From positions 682,001 to 746,000 of the forward strand of contig NC_079971.1 in the NCBI RefSeq assembly GCF_029852145.1: a DNA stretch of 64,000 nt, given 5' to 3'. The translations under genes were made by a program, and so were the position numbers. Every line of letters starts with the position of its first letter. Position 1 is the first letter of the stretch. This document shows, piece by piece, positions 54,398-64,000 of this stretch. The notes below the pieces were generated by a model. That model did no database searches. It saw only the letters and a list, made by a program, of their open reading frames with translations, and was not told the origin of the DNA. This stretch comes from Microplitis mediator. Taxonomy: Eukaryota > Arthropoda > Insecta > Hymenoptera > Braconidae.

Positions 54398-55071
54398 GGT
54401 TCCATGCGTTTCGAGCACCTGACAAAATATCCCCGACAAAATATCCCCACACTCAGAAAATTAAATAGTAGGAGTTACTATCTAGTGATGGTAAAATTTT
54501 TAGTCAATAATTTTTTCAATCTGATAGTAGTGAATACCATCTAAATGATTGCAATTATCATACGTATGATAATTGTTACAATCTAGATGATTTATGCAAT
54601 CATATAGATGGTATTCACTACTATCAGATTGAAAAAATTATTGACTAAAAATTTTACCATCACTAGATAGTTACTCCGATTATTCAATTTTCTGAGTGCA
54701 GTTTTGTGTCAGTTTTTTTGGCTTTTTTCACTATTTTTGCTTTCTTTTCATGGGGATATTTTGTCGGAGATATTTTGTCGGGGATATTTTGTCAGGTGCT
54801 CAAAACGGTTCCATGCGTTTTGAGCACCTGACAAAATATCCCCGACAAAATATCTCTGGACAAAATATCCCCAGTTTTGTGTAAGTTTTTTAGGCTTTTT
54901 TCACTATTTTTGCTTTCTTTTCGTGGGAATATTTATGGGGACAATATCCCCCATAATGTTATTATGTAAAAGTTGCCACTTTCACTATTTTTGCTTTCTT
55001 TTCATGGGGATATTTTGTCCGGAGATATTTTGTCGGGGATATTTTGTCAGGTGCTCAAAACGCCTGATACC
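54398..55071. mobile_element. Composite foldback element with 9 bp target duplication
   Basis: The ends GGTTCCATGCGTTTCGAGC and, on the opposite strand, GGTATCAGGCGTTTTGAGC are followed by CACCTGACAAAATATCCCC on both arms. The direct repeat CTGCAGTAG lies at 54389-54397 and 55072-55080. Two more copies of the terminal sequence meet in the middle near 54790-54835, so the element looks like two foldback units joined. The arms contain repeated GACAAAATATCCCC words. Nine-base duplications are typical of Mutator-like elements. No transposase is present. Confidence 0.85.
54450..54698. mobile_element. 249 bp palindromic MITE nested in the composite
   Basis: The left arm CACTCAGAAAATTAAATAG and the right arm ending TTCAATTTTCTGAGTG are complementary over about 115 bp each, with few mismatches, around a central ATCATACGTATGAT palindrome. 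It is inserted in the first unit of the 54398-55071 element. Confidence 0.88.
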
Positions 55072-55080
55072 CTGCAGTAG

Positions 55081-55667
55081 TTCTGCTCTTTGAAAAAATT
55101 TTCATCACGAATTTTATTGAACTCTCCATTAATTTTTCAAATTTCAGAACTCAAACTTGTAATTAATAAAAATAAAAAATTAATTTCGTCTTCTGAGAAA
55201 TTTTTTTGGAACCGATTTACAGCAGACTAATAATTCAGGAAATTTTTCAAAAAATTCCCTGAAAAATTTAGTCGGTCTTTGGACAATTTAATGAAGAAAT
55301 CCTCGAAGTGGAAATTCCAGCTGCTCAATTTGAATTTTCCCGCCACTATACTGCGCACTGTTCTCCGCGCGCTCTATTCTCAAATTTTTGAACTTTTTCA
55401 ACACATCGAGTTTTATTTGCCGGTTTAAAAACTTCCGTTGCACTCCAAGTGTCAACGATAAACAAAGAAATTGTTTTTTATCAACAAAAAAACTAACGGC
55501 CCAGGATTATTGATAATTTGTCAGGTAAAACTCAAGTCAGTGAGTAAATAAAGTTTACTGTTCGATAAAAATAAATAAGTTTATATTTTTAGGTTATTCA
55601 GTAATTTTTGTGGGCCCACTGACGTTAATTTAAAAACCATAACAATATTTATAAAAAATATGTAAAA
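55081..55667 (+). other. CIP2A 5' flank and leader
   Basis: Non-coding sequence becoming less AT-rich at 55310-55380 (CCGCCACTATACTGCGC). This is the probable CIP2A promoter and 5' UTR. No TATA box is evident. Confidence 0.4.
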
Positions 55668-58226
55668 ATGGACAATTATCAAAACATAAAAGCTTTTAAC
55701 GCAGCTGCGCAGAATTATTTGAAACGTCCAAATCAAACGACAGCTTCAGTGCTCCAGCAATGTCTCGATGTAAGCAATTTATTATTTATTCAGTCTCTTG
55801 ATGATTCAAAAAAATTTTTTACCACTTGGTCGCTCAGTAAATTGATTTCTAACTGATGAATATTTTTCTAGACGATAATAAAAACAACAGACCTAAAAAT
55901 ATTCGATACTATCAGTCCGGTAACTAAAGAATTTTACCTGCACCTCCACAACTTGGTAATTTCATCAGATTCATCATCGCCGCCGATCTGGAGCGTGATA
56001 GAAGTGCTGCAGCACTTGTGCAAAAGCCCCCAAGCAAGCCAGCAGTTGATCCACACTTACAAGTTCGCCTCCATCGTGTCGAAACTCCTGGTACCGGACC
56101 TGGTGTCTCTCAAGCGAGTGAAAGTCCTGAAGGTCCTCCAGGAACTGACTTACGGAATCAGAATCCCATACCAGGAACGCTACTTGTTCAGCTTGATATT
56201 GACGTTGACGCAATGGATAATCGAATCCAATGAGGAAGAGATCGTGAACCTGTCAGTGGGGGTCTTGATAAATGTCTGCTACAAGAACTTGCCTTCAATC
56301 TACACGCTGCTGAAGAAAACTGACATCAAGGCGCTGCACCGTAAGCTCCTGGTCCTGCAGAATGGGAGCATTGGCATCAGAGTCCAGTGCTGCAAGCTCC
56401 TGATCATGATGGAGCAGGTGACGAAGACTATTCCGGACCAACTGATCTTCGAGTTCGTTGTCGTGACCATGCAGAACCTTCTGACTGTGCTCCAGAACCA
56501 GGACACGTCAGTCCTGCGTCACTTGGTCGAATTCTTTGAAGATGTTCGTCTAGATGAGAGCTCGCGAACCGCCTTGGCCTCTTACGCTGACTACGCACGG
56601 GATGTTAAGACAATTATCAAGCATTTGAAGACCTCGGCGCCCGAATCAGTCGCTTTAGTGATTGAATTCTTCCAGTCGTTGGTTAAACTGAAGCATTCGA
56701 CGCTGATCCCTCTGTATCCTGAGCTGATAAAAATAGCCATGAACTGGATAGCTGATGATCTGGTGGCTGTCAAAGCCATGGGGCTGCTACGAGTCATTAT
56801 TTCAAACTGTCGGCTAAATAAAAATATTTCTGAGCTTACTGCCAGTATAAAACTTGACACTTTGATGCTTGTCCTAGGCCCCGATGATGACTCTGACCCC
56901 AAATTTCAGGATGTTGAAAAACGACTAACAGAATTTGTAAAACTGATGCTGGAAATCAATAAAGTCAAGTCATTCCGCGGACAAGTCAGCTCCGACTTCA
57001 GTGTCCAGCGGATGAAGAAGCTTTTGCTGCCGGTACTAGCCACCAATGATGGACCTAGAAACCTTAGGTGCGAACCTACGCAAGCTTTCTATGTCCACGC
57101 ACTGGCTCTGACTGCCGAGTTGGCGATCCAGGACTCAAACTGGCTCGCTCTCTACACCGCTTTGATGGAAGAACGTTCAGTCCAGATGACTATCGCCGTA
57201 GCGGTCTTTACTGGAGATGCCGAAGTGAAGCAGACAGCTCTCCAATTGATATCCTCAGCCAACTGTCCCCAGGAATGTGTCTCAGCAGTTGCCAAGTGCA
57301 TGTGCGAGTTGGTTCCCCTCGCGCTAATTGAGTCCCAGTCAACTTACGCGAATTTACATGCCTGTGATAGTCAATTGACCAGTGCAATAAATGCCAGTGC
57401 TGATGCTTCCTTCTCTTTGGCACAAGAAAACGAACTGGACACTTTGCTGGGGAGTATAAATGATCTGGTAAAGGAAAATAAAATAAACGAAATCACCACG
57501 TCCAATGTAATCGAATTATATCAGTACAAGTTGCTGATAATGAGTCAAAACGAGAGAGTTAATCAGGCGAGTCTTGAGGCCTGTAATAATCACGCGACGC
57601 GTCTGCAGCAACTGCTGGCCCAGACTACGGCTGAGTCGAAGGAACTGTACCAGTTGCTGTACTACTCCCAGCTGAATGTCGACTTGATAAAAGACGACAA
57701 AGTCAGGATGAGCAAGAAGCTACAGGAGACTGAGGAGCAAAGCAAGAAGCTGCTGAGCACCCAGAAGCTGGAGATTGCGAGTCTAAAGAAAATTCTCGAC
57801 GAAAAGTCAAAGTCCAATGAACAACAGGCTAAAGTTTTAGCTGAGCTGAAGAAGGAGAAAGAAGAGTGGCTGAAGGAGAGACAGGAGCGGGACAACAAAG
57901 AGACGAAACGCGAGGCCAAGCTTCTGGAGCAGGCCAACAAAATCGCGGAGATCAATAAGATCAATTCGAAGTTAGAAGACAGTCTGGGGAAGAAGAACCA
58001 GGCCATCGAGAAGGTCAACAAGGAACTGGAGACTGCTCAGGAGACGATCGCGGTCCTGCAGCGAGAGCTGAGACAGTCCAATGAGCAGAGCAAGGGGTAC
58101 ATTCAGACGATTGCGGAGAAGGAAGAAGAAATAGGAAAACTACACGGGGAAGTTAAGGATCTCAGTCAGATGCGCGACATGATAATAAATTTAGCAGCTT
58201 CCAAGAAAAATAATACCACCACGTAA
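55668..58226 (+). CDS. CIP2A: CIP2A homologue (PP2A-interacting coiled-coil protein)
   Basis: Exons 55668-55769 and 55872-58226 join in phase 0 and give 818 residues (human CIP2A has about 905). The N-terminal two-thirds is a run of helices of armadillo type (for example LQELTYGIRIPYQERYLF, NLSVGVLINVCYKNLPSIY). The segment TSNVIELYQYKLLIMSQNE corresponds to the CIP2A region beginning ISDIMDVYEMKL. From about residue 575 to 805 it is a long charged coiled coil, and the end KDLSQMRDMIINLAASK matches the vertebrate C-terminal motif ending MIHSLSGGK. CIP2A is known as an inhibitor of the phosphatase PP2A that dimerises through its armadillo part and also works with TOPBP1 in mitotic DNA repair; the role in insects is less known. 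I base the assignment on remembered family pattern, not a search. Confidence 0.85.
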
Positions 58227-58704
58227 TGCTAATTAATCTGTAGGTTTATTGATAATCATGTGGTCATTTATTTTTATATCCAAGACTCGATATTTTTTAA
58301 CCAAATTCAAAATTCAGTTGATATATTTTTTTTTTATGTCGGCATGTTTATACTTTTGTATGAAATAAAATAATTATGTATGATAATTTTTAAGATAGAT
58401 TAATAAATTAATTATTTCTAGGAATGAATTTAAATTTAAGTCAAATAAATCGGTCATTTTTTTCCCTGCTTACAAAATATATCATAAAATCTGATACATT
58501 CTTGTATATATTTTATGAGGATTAATATTTTTAATTTCATTAGTTTCCTATCATTAGATTTTTTCTCAGGATCTGCTTGTAAAAATTTGTCACACGTGAA
58601 TTTAAATTTAAATTTCCGCAAATTCAAATTTTTAAATCGGAAAATAATTTCTGTTTTTTGGCAACGCTCGGCTAGAGCTAGAGCTAGAGTATTTCCAAGT
58701 GCAC
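58227..58704 (+). other. CIP2A 3' UTR and flank
   Basis: AATAAA-type signals occur near 58363 (GAAATAAAATAA) and 58400. The sequence after them is AT-rich with no gene seen. A GCTAGAGCTAGAGCTAGAG short repeat lies at 58670-58688. Confidence 0.45.
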
Positions 58705-60180
58705 ATAGACTAAAAAATATACTCGAAATTTGTTATTTCAATTAATCATTCTCATTACTTGCGCGGTAAATTTAAATATTTGAAAAATAAATGATTAGGA
58801 ATTGGAAAAAAATTAAAAATCGTACGTCAAAATAAAATGGCGGCAGAATATGATGGAAAATATTTTTAAAATAAAAAAAAAACACTTAAGTGTTTGAACA
58901 AACCTTGGCGGGGAAATAAAATGCAGAAGGGTGTCCTAATATACTTGGAGATTTGAATTAAATTCAAATCCAAGTGTATTGCAGCTAAAAAACGTCACTT
59001 AAATGCTATTTCCCACCATACGATGCCAGATGATTTTGATCAGGAACTTGGAAGTTATCAGCGTCAGCAATTCGCAACACTTTACACTTTACCCTAGCAC
59101 TAAACTCTCAACACTTAACTACATTATAGACACTTTGCACAATTTAAATTAACAAAAGATAAATTTAACAATCACTGCACAATTTTACATGAAGCCACTG
59201 CAATACTGTTTCAATTCAAACGTAAAGAACAAAGAAAGATCTGGACTACTACTGCCGTTGTCGATGATACTGACTGCCGCTATTGGACCGTCAGTTGAAA
59301 CAAAGCAATCGACTTTGCGATTCATTCCCTCCCCTTTAGCAAAAATTTGAACGTTGAATACAGCAATGCGCAGTAGCGCCAACGGCGCGAAATTTCAAAA
59401 TTGAAATTTAATAATTTTATTAAAATTTGTGTATCAATAATTATGTTAATTAGACTACAAAATATACTCGAAAATTTATATTTTCATAAATAAATTAATA
59501 ATTATTCTCATTACTCGCGCGTTAAATTTAAATATTTGAAAAATAAATAATTAGGAATTGGAAAAAAATTAAAAATCGTGCGACAAAATAAAATGGTGGC
59601 AGAATATGGTAGAAAAAAATTTGAAATAATGAAAAAAAACACTTGAGTGTTTGAACAAACCTTGGCGGAGAAATAATATGCAGAAGGGTGTCCTATTACA
59701 CTTGGAGATTTGAATTAAATTGCTCCAAGTGCATTTCAGCTAAAAAACGTCACTTAACTGCTATTTTCCACCAGACGATGCCAGATGAGTTTGCTCAGGA
59801 ACTAGGAAGTCATCAGCATCAGCATCAACAACACTTTACACTTGCACTGAACACTTAACACATAACTGCACCACACACTTCACAATTTAATTAAACAATA
59901 ACTATGAGCAAAAAATTTTATGGATAATTACGTGACGCCACAGCAATGGCGTTTCAATTTGAACGTAAAGAAGGATCTGGACTATAACTGCCGTTGTCGT
60001 TGTCGGGATGATACTGACTGCCGCTATTGGACCGCCAGTTGATACAAACCAATCGATTCTGCGATTCATTCGACTTTAGCAAAACTTTCAACGTCGATTA
60101 CAGCGACGCGCAGTGGCGCCAACTTGGCGCGAAATTTAAAAATTTTATTAAATATTATTTGTCTGAATAATTATATTAAT
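58705..60180. repeat. Tandem pair of ~740 bp modules
   Basis: Two copies start at about 58705 and 59449 (TAGACTAxAAAATATACTCG). Both contain TTAGGAATTGGAAAAAAATT, AACAAACCTTGGCGG, AAATGCAGAAGGGTGTCCT, GCTAAAAAACGTCACTTAA, AGCGGCAGTCAGTATCATC (minus strand) and a terminal GGCGCGAAATTT. Each holds a hairpin around AATTTGAATT (CTTGGAG / CTCCAAG arms). Neither strand keeps a common open frame: a 64-codon minus frame in copy 1 is stopped in copy 2. Possible duplicated promoter or non-coding RNA; function unknown. Confidence 0.85.
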
Positions 60181-60380
60181 TAGTGTGCATTCGAAAAAAT
60201 TTTTCGATCGTAAAGCACGAACGAGTCGTGCAATACTCTAACTAGAGCATTTCCGATTACACCTTTTATCAATTTTGATAAAGTATTTATTATTAAAAAT
60301 TTATTTTTATTATTTTAAAAAATATTTGATTATAACCTCAAATAATTTTCGTGTAATTAAACTTGAAAATTTATAAAATA

Positions 60381-62470
60381 ATGGACGAAGATAATTTTGA
60401 TATTTTTGAACTAAAAAAAAATTTTTTAACTTGTACGCCTTTGGAAAAAATAAAATTCCCAAAAAAATTAACCGCGGAAAGGCAAAAAGTTATTTTAGAT
60501 GAAATAATAACCGATTGTTTGGTGCAAAAGTACCCAGTGAAAAATAATTACCGCAGAAATTTCCTGCGGCTGGTGATCGAGCGACTGGAGAACGACAACG
60601 AAGAAATTAATGACGAATTGTATGAATTTTTCTGCAGTTATTTGTCCGCCGCGGACTCTCCCATGCACTATCGTCATTTCCTGATAAATTCAAACCAGCG
60701 CGTAATCATCAAAGAAAGCAAGTCAATTATTTCTGATGGGACTACTGGGCTGTGCAGTTGGCAGGTAAAATTAATTTACAATTTTCATTAATTAATTAAA
60801 TATAATCAACTAAAGAAATGATATTTTAGGCAGCAGAAGTTTTGGCAGAATGGTGTCTAGCAAACAAGACCGAACTGACCGGAAAATCTCTAGTAGAATT
60901 GGGATCCGGGGTCGGATTGACAGGACTGACGATTTTGAAAACCTGCAGACCTAGAAGTTATACATTCACTGACTGCCACCCGCGAGTTTTGAATTTACTT
61001 GAAGAAAATATAAAACTCAATACTGATATCAATCATGAAGACCCCGAAAATCTGGACGCTGATGTCCAGGTCGTAGACCTGGCCTGGGAGTCAATCGACC
61101 AACACAAAGAAGCCAATTGGATGTCACCAGATTTAATTCTCGCCGCAGATGTTGTGTATGACTCCAGTTTATTTCCCTCGCTAATTAACGCAATTGACGT
61201 CTTATTAAACCAAGAAAATAGTTACGCAATTATCGGCATTACTGTGCGGAATGAAGATACGCTCGGCACTTTCCTGACACAATTAGGTAATATTGCAATT
61301 ACGTAATTACTCTAATGTTAATATTATTATTACTAAATAATAATTTCCGATACATGATCAGAATTGCGTCGTTTTAGTATTAATTAATTAATTAATTAAT
61401 TATAAATAACATTCCCTCTTGGGAATTGATCAAGTTTCCTAGTGGAATCAGTTGAAGAAATTGTGCAATAAATCCATACTCGTTTGACGAACTGCTGACG
61501 TTACTTTTTACCGAATTGGGTGTAAATGTAGAATCGACTGGTCGGCAAGTTGCTTAATCGACAATATTTTTAGGTCAATTAATTACTGACGCTCGACTGA
61601 ATCTGTTGAAAAATTCTAGCAAATGATAATACGTAATAATTTAATTTTTTTGATCATGCATTGGAAATTTTAACCCAGCACTCCCGTCATGACTCTATCA
61701 AAAAATCCTGGTGGGATTGCACGAGAACCCATGGAAATTCATGATCCTGAAGTTAGCAGACATTTAAAAATTTTTGAATTTTCATATTTCAAGAAATCAA
61801 TTGCAAAAAAATGAAATAAAAAAATGCACATGTAGAAAATTTAAAAAACTATAGGTGCAAACTTTTCAAATATTTTTTTTTTATGTTTCATCGTCTAAAA
61901 AAAAAGTCCAAACCTTATTAGACGTCTGTTAATTTCAGTATCATTGGAAATTCATATAGAAAAGTGTGGATTTATATAAGGATCCATGAGTATCTGGATT
62001 TCCATATGGGAAGTCAACATATAAAACTGGACTCTCATGTAGAAAACTGTGGATACTTGGATTCCTAAATAGGGACTTGGGTATATGGATTTCTTGGTGG
62101 GAAATTCGAATAGGAAATTCAGTTTCGGGGTATCTGGATTTTTATGTCTATCGTCTATTGATACGTATATATATATAGATAAATAAAAGAATATTCCTAT
62201 AGGAAACCATATGGGAATTTATACGAAAACGTCATATGGGAATCTAGGCTGGATTTCCATATGGATTTTTTTGATAGGGGAGCGATACACTAGAAAACAC
62301 GGGAGTGCTGAAAGATTAAGGGTCGGCAGCATTAACCGAATTCAGCCTTAAATTTAAAATAATAAATTACAGACAAACATAAACTGATGCACGATGAACT
62401 GGCAGTCCCGACTTACAAAATGTTCAGCCCACCATGCACGCCAGTCAAAGTCATCAAAATTACTAGATAG
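60381..62470 (+). CDS. EEF2KMT: eEF2-lysine N-methyltransferase (FAM86 family)
   Basis: Exons 60381-60764, 60830-61286 and 62373-62470 give 312 residues (human is about 330). I choose the ATG at 60381 since no upstream in-frame ATG exists. Residues 1-110 form the FAM86 N-terminal domain (FLTCTPLEKIKFPKK, then YRRNFLRLVIERLE). ESKSIISDGTTGLCSWQAA corresponds to the conserved ESTAIISHGTTGL segment of the family. The methyltransferase fold follows: motif I VELGSGVGLTGL (about residue 150), FTDCHPRVL, and LILAADVVYD (about 228), where AdoMet binds. The human enzyme trimethylates a lysine of elongation factor 2 in the cytoplasm. Intron 2 (61287-62372) holds a foldback element. The gene converges with the MICAL-like gene downstream. 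Confidence 0.95.
61676..62310. mobile_element. Foldback element, CAGCACTCCCGT ends, in EEF2KMT intron 2
   Basis: The 12 bp terminal inverted repeat CAGCACTCCCGT is perfect at both ends, followed inward by TATCAAAAAA and ATCC words on both arms. The interior has repeated TCTGGATTTCCATATGG-type words in both orientations. I see no clear target duplication. Confidence 0.8.
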
Positions 62471-62614
62471 TTTTTTTTAAATATTTTATTTTGTGAACTA
62501 AAAATTTACATAATAATTATATAAAAAAAAAAAAAACGAGTGCATTTTTATAAGAAATATAATAATAATAAAATGTAAGTTTATCTGAATAGTGTAAGTA
62601 AGAGAGGAGATTAT
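62471..62614. other. Convergent 3' UTR overlap region
   Basis: Only 144 bp separate the stop codons of EEF2KMT (+) and the MICAL-like gene (-). The stretch contains an A-run (62522-62535) and TTTATTTTG on the plus strand. The two transcripts probably overlap at their 3' ends, which is inferred. Confidence 0.5.
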
Positions 62615-64000
62615 TTAAAACCATTTTCGTTTATTTTGGCGTTTAACTTTAACTTCAGTCTCGTCCACATCCTTATCAGCATCTTTCTTGTGACCTTTTT
62701 TTAATAAATTTTTTTCTTTAATATGTAATTTTTCCTTCAGTTTCATTTTTTTTCCTTTGTGCGTTTTTGGTTCTTCTTGATTTACTTTTTTAGCTAAAAA
62801 ATAATAACCAATAAATAATAAAACATTAGACAAATGTAGTGACGTAAGACAGATAATTGACGTCAATTGATCAGCAGAAAATTAACCGGTCATTTTTTAA
62901 ATTGATTACCGGTTCCCGCGCAAATTTGATATTGCCCAGAAAAATTTATAAAAAATTGACCAAATAATTTTTTGATGTCAATTGTCAGCCAAAAAAAAAA
63001 AAATTACCAGTATATAATTCCATGTGCATGTTAATACTTTTATCCTCTTCGACTTCTCGACGACGATCCATTTCCAGGCATTCAACAATTTCGCTGCGCT
63101 TCTCAACGATTTCGACGAGCCTCTGAATGAGAGCTTCCTCTCGTTGCTTATCAAAGTCGGTCTTAGTGGCCTCGGGCTGGCAAATCAAACATCGTATTTG
63201 GTATTCAATGTCCGCGTGCTCTTCCTCCAGGCGATGCTGCCTTCTCAATAGCATGAGCTCCGCCTGCCGTCTGAACAACTCGTTCTTCTCATTAACGAGC
63301 GCAAATAATTCAAGCACAAGCTCGTCCGCGTCCATACTCAAGCTGCTCTCATTATTGTCCTCGTCTTCTTTCTGATCATTTTCACATTTATTCCTAATCA
63401 ATTGCTCGAGTCTGACGCCCTGTTTCTCCAGCCCCAGCTGCTGCATTTCTATTTCCGCGAGCTCGAGCTTAACGTCCTTCATCGACATGACTTTTATTTT
63501 ACGTCTCTGGGGTATCGGACGCGCAGGAGCAGGAGCTTTTTTACGTTTCCACTTGCCCTGGCAACTTTTATCGAACTTGGTGTAATCTTGATTACTCTCT
63601 GACCTAGACAGCGACTGTTTTGTTCTATTGGCCTCATTTTTACTCACTTTAATATCCTCCCACGACTCGTTTTCTCTCTCAGCGTCTTCTTCCATACCAA
63701 TCAATCTGTTATTAACATTAGCATTTATATTCATTTTATTACTTATCGGAGAGTCGTTTGTCAATGACAACTTTTCTATTCCCATCGACAGTGGAGTGCT
63801 CGTAGGCATCGGAGGAGGTGGTGCCGGTTTACTCTTACGTGGCCTTGGCGTCCGGATTCCCGAGTCCTGATAATTAACATCATTAGATATTTTATTTAGA
63901 AAGTTTAACTTAATAATATATATTTTAACAAACTTATACTTACGTTAAACTTATCAGGTGTCCCGGTGACAGATCTATCAGGGGGCGGCGGAGCAGGTCG
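62615..64000 (-). CDS. MICAL-like protein, 3' part with bMERB domain (partial)
   Basis: Read on the minus strand, exons 64000-63944 (partial), 63866-63008 and 62793-62615 join in phases 0 and 1 and give the last 364 residues; the 5' part lies beyond the right edge. A proline-rich stretch (RPAPPPPDRS, KSKPAPPPPM) is followed by an acidic and serine-rich linker and then a coiled bMERB domain at about 63495-63030. It runs from MKDVKLELAEIEMQQLGLEK through LVNEKNELFRRQAELMLLRR to LVEIVEKRSEIVECLEMDRR and EEDKS. This domain is known to bind Rab8-family GTPases in MICAL and MICAL-like proteins. The LVNEKNELFRRQAELM wording favours MICAL-like over EHBP1. A final exon adds a lysine-rich tail of about 60 residues ending KRQNKRKWF. 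The N-terminal CH and LIM domains expected for the family are not in view. Confidence 0.88.

Noticed and set aside
55668..58226. Assignment as the tethering factor p115/USO1
   Set aside because: The armadillo plus coiled-coil layout is similar, but the N-terminal sequence does not fit p115, while the pre-coil segment and the C-terminal motif fit CIP2A.
59185..59382. A small minus-strand protein of 65 codons
   Set aside because: The equivalent frame in the duplicated module is stopped early, so coding is not conserved.
63024..63870. Plus-strand frames opposite the MICAL-like exon
   Set aside because: The minus-strand frame has the bMERB pattern and correct splice sites; the plus-strand frames are shadows.

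Overview
The window is arthropod nuclear DNA, almost certainly from an insect. It is very AT-rich, its genes have spliceosomal introns, and two proteins are near-textbook insect forms: muscle troponin C and laccase 2, the cuticle-tanning oxidase. I infer a hymenopteran, perhaps a parasitoid wasp, from the overall style; no sequence feature proves the order. No contaminant or viral sequence was seen.

Layout. A five-exon troponin C gene lies at 888-2834 (+). It is followed by about 27 kb (2835-30165) in which I find no convincing gene, only AT-rich DNA crowded with foldback elements, MITE-like elements and 160-360 bp tandem repeats. Laccase 2 (Lac2) spans 30166-38804 (+), with a 5.6 kb first intron and almost the whole protein in one exon. 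A tandem array of six chymotrypsin-like S1 serine protease genes follows at 42063-54299 (all +), plus one decayed relic exon at 43892-44040. The last part carries three housekeeping genes: a CIP2A homologue (55668-58226, +), the eEF2-lysine methyltransferase EEF2KMT/FAM86 (60381-62470, +), and the 3' end of a MICAL-like gene with a bMERB domain (62615-64000, -, running off the right edge). The last two converge, with 144 bp between stop codons.

How the genes relate. The proteases form one expanded family. Genes 1 and 6, the outer pair, resemble each other; genes 3, 4 and 5 are recent copies; gene 2 is divergent and has two extra introns. All six keep His57/Asp102/Ser195, six cysteines and a Gly189/Asp226 pocket. 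Most share a GATA-type site just upstream of a TATA box, which suggests co-expression as digestive enzymes. Genes 4 and 5 have lost the normal Arg-Val activation junction. The other genes are not functionally linked.

The most unusual content is non-coding. A set of foldback elements shares 5'-CAC(A/G/T)G ends, is flanked mostly by TA, and differs completely inside, where each carries its own palindromic satellite. Several are nested inside one another. Other highlights are a 1.03 kb near-perfect hairpin (18493-19519), a 225 bp MITE whose empty site is preserved in the neighbouring paralogue (51535-51759), a Mutator-like foldback composite with a 9 bp target duplication upstream of CIP2A, and a duplicated 740 bp module with a conserved hairpin upstream of EEF2KMT.
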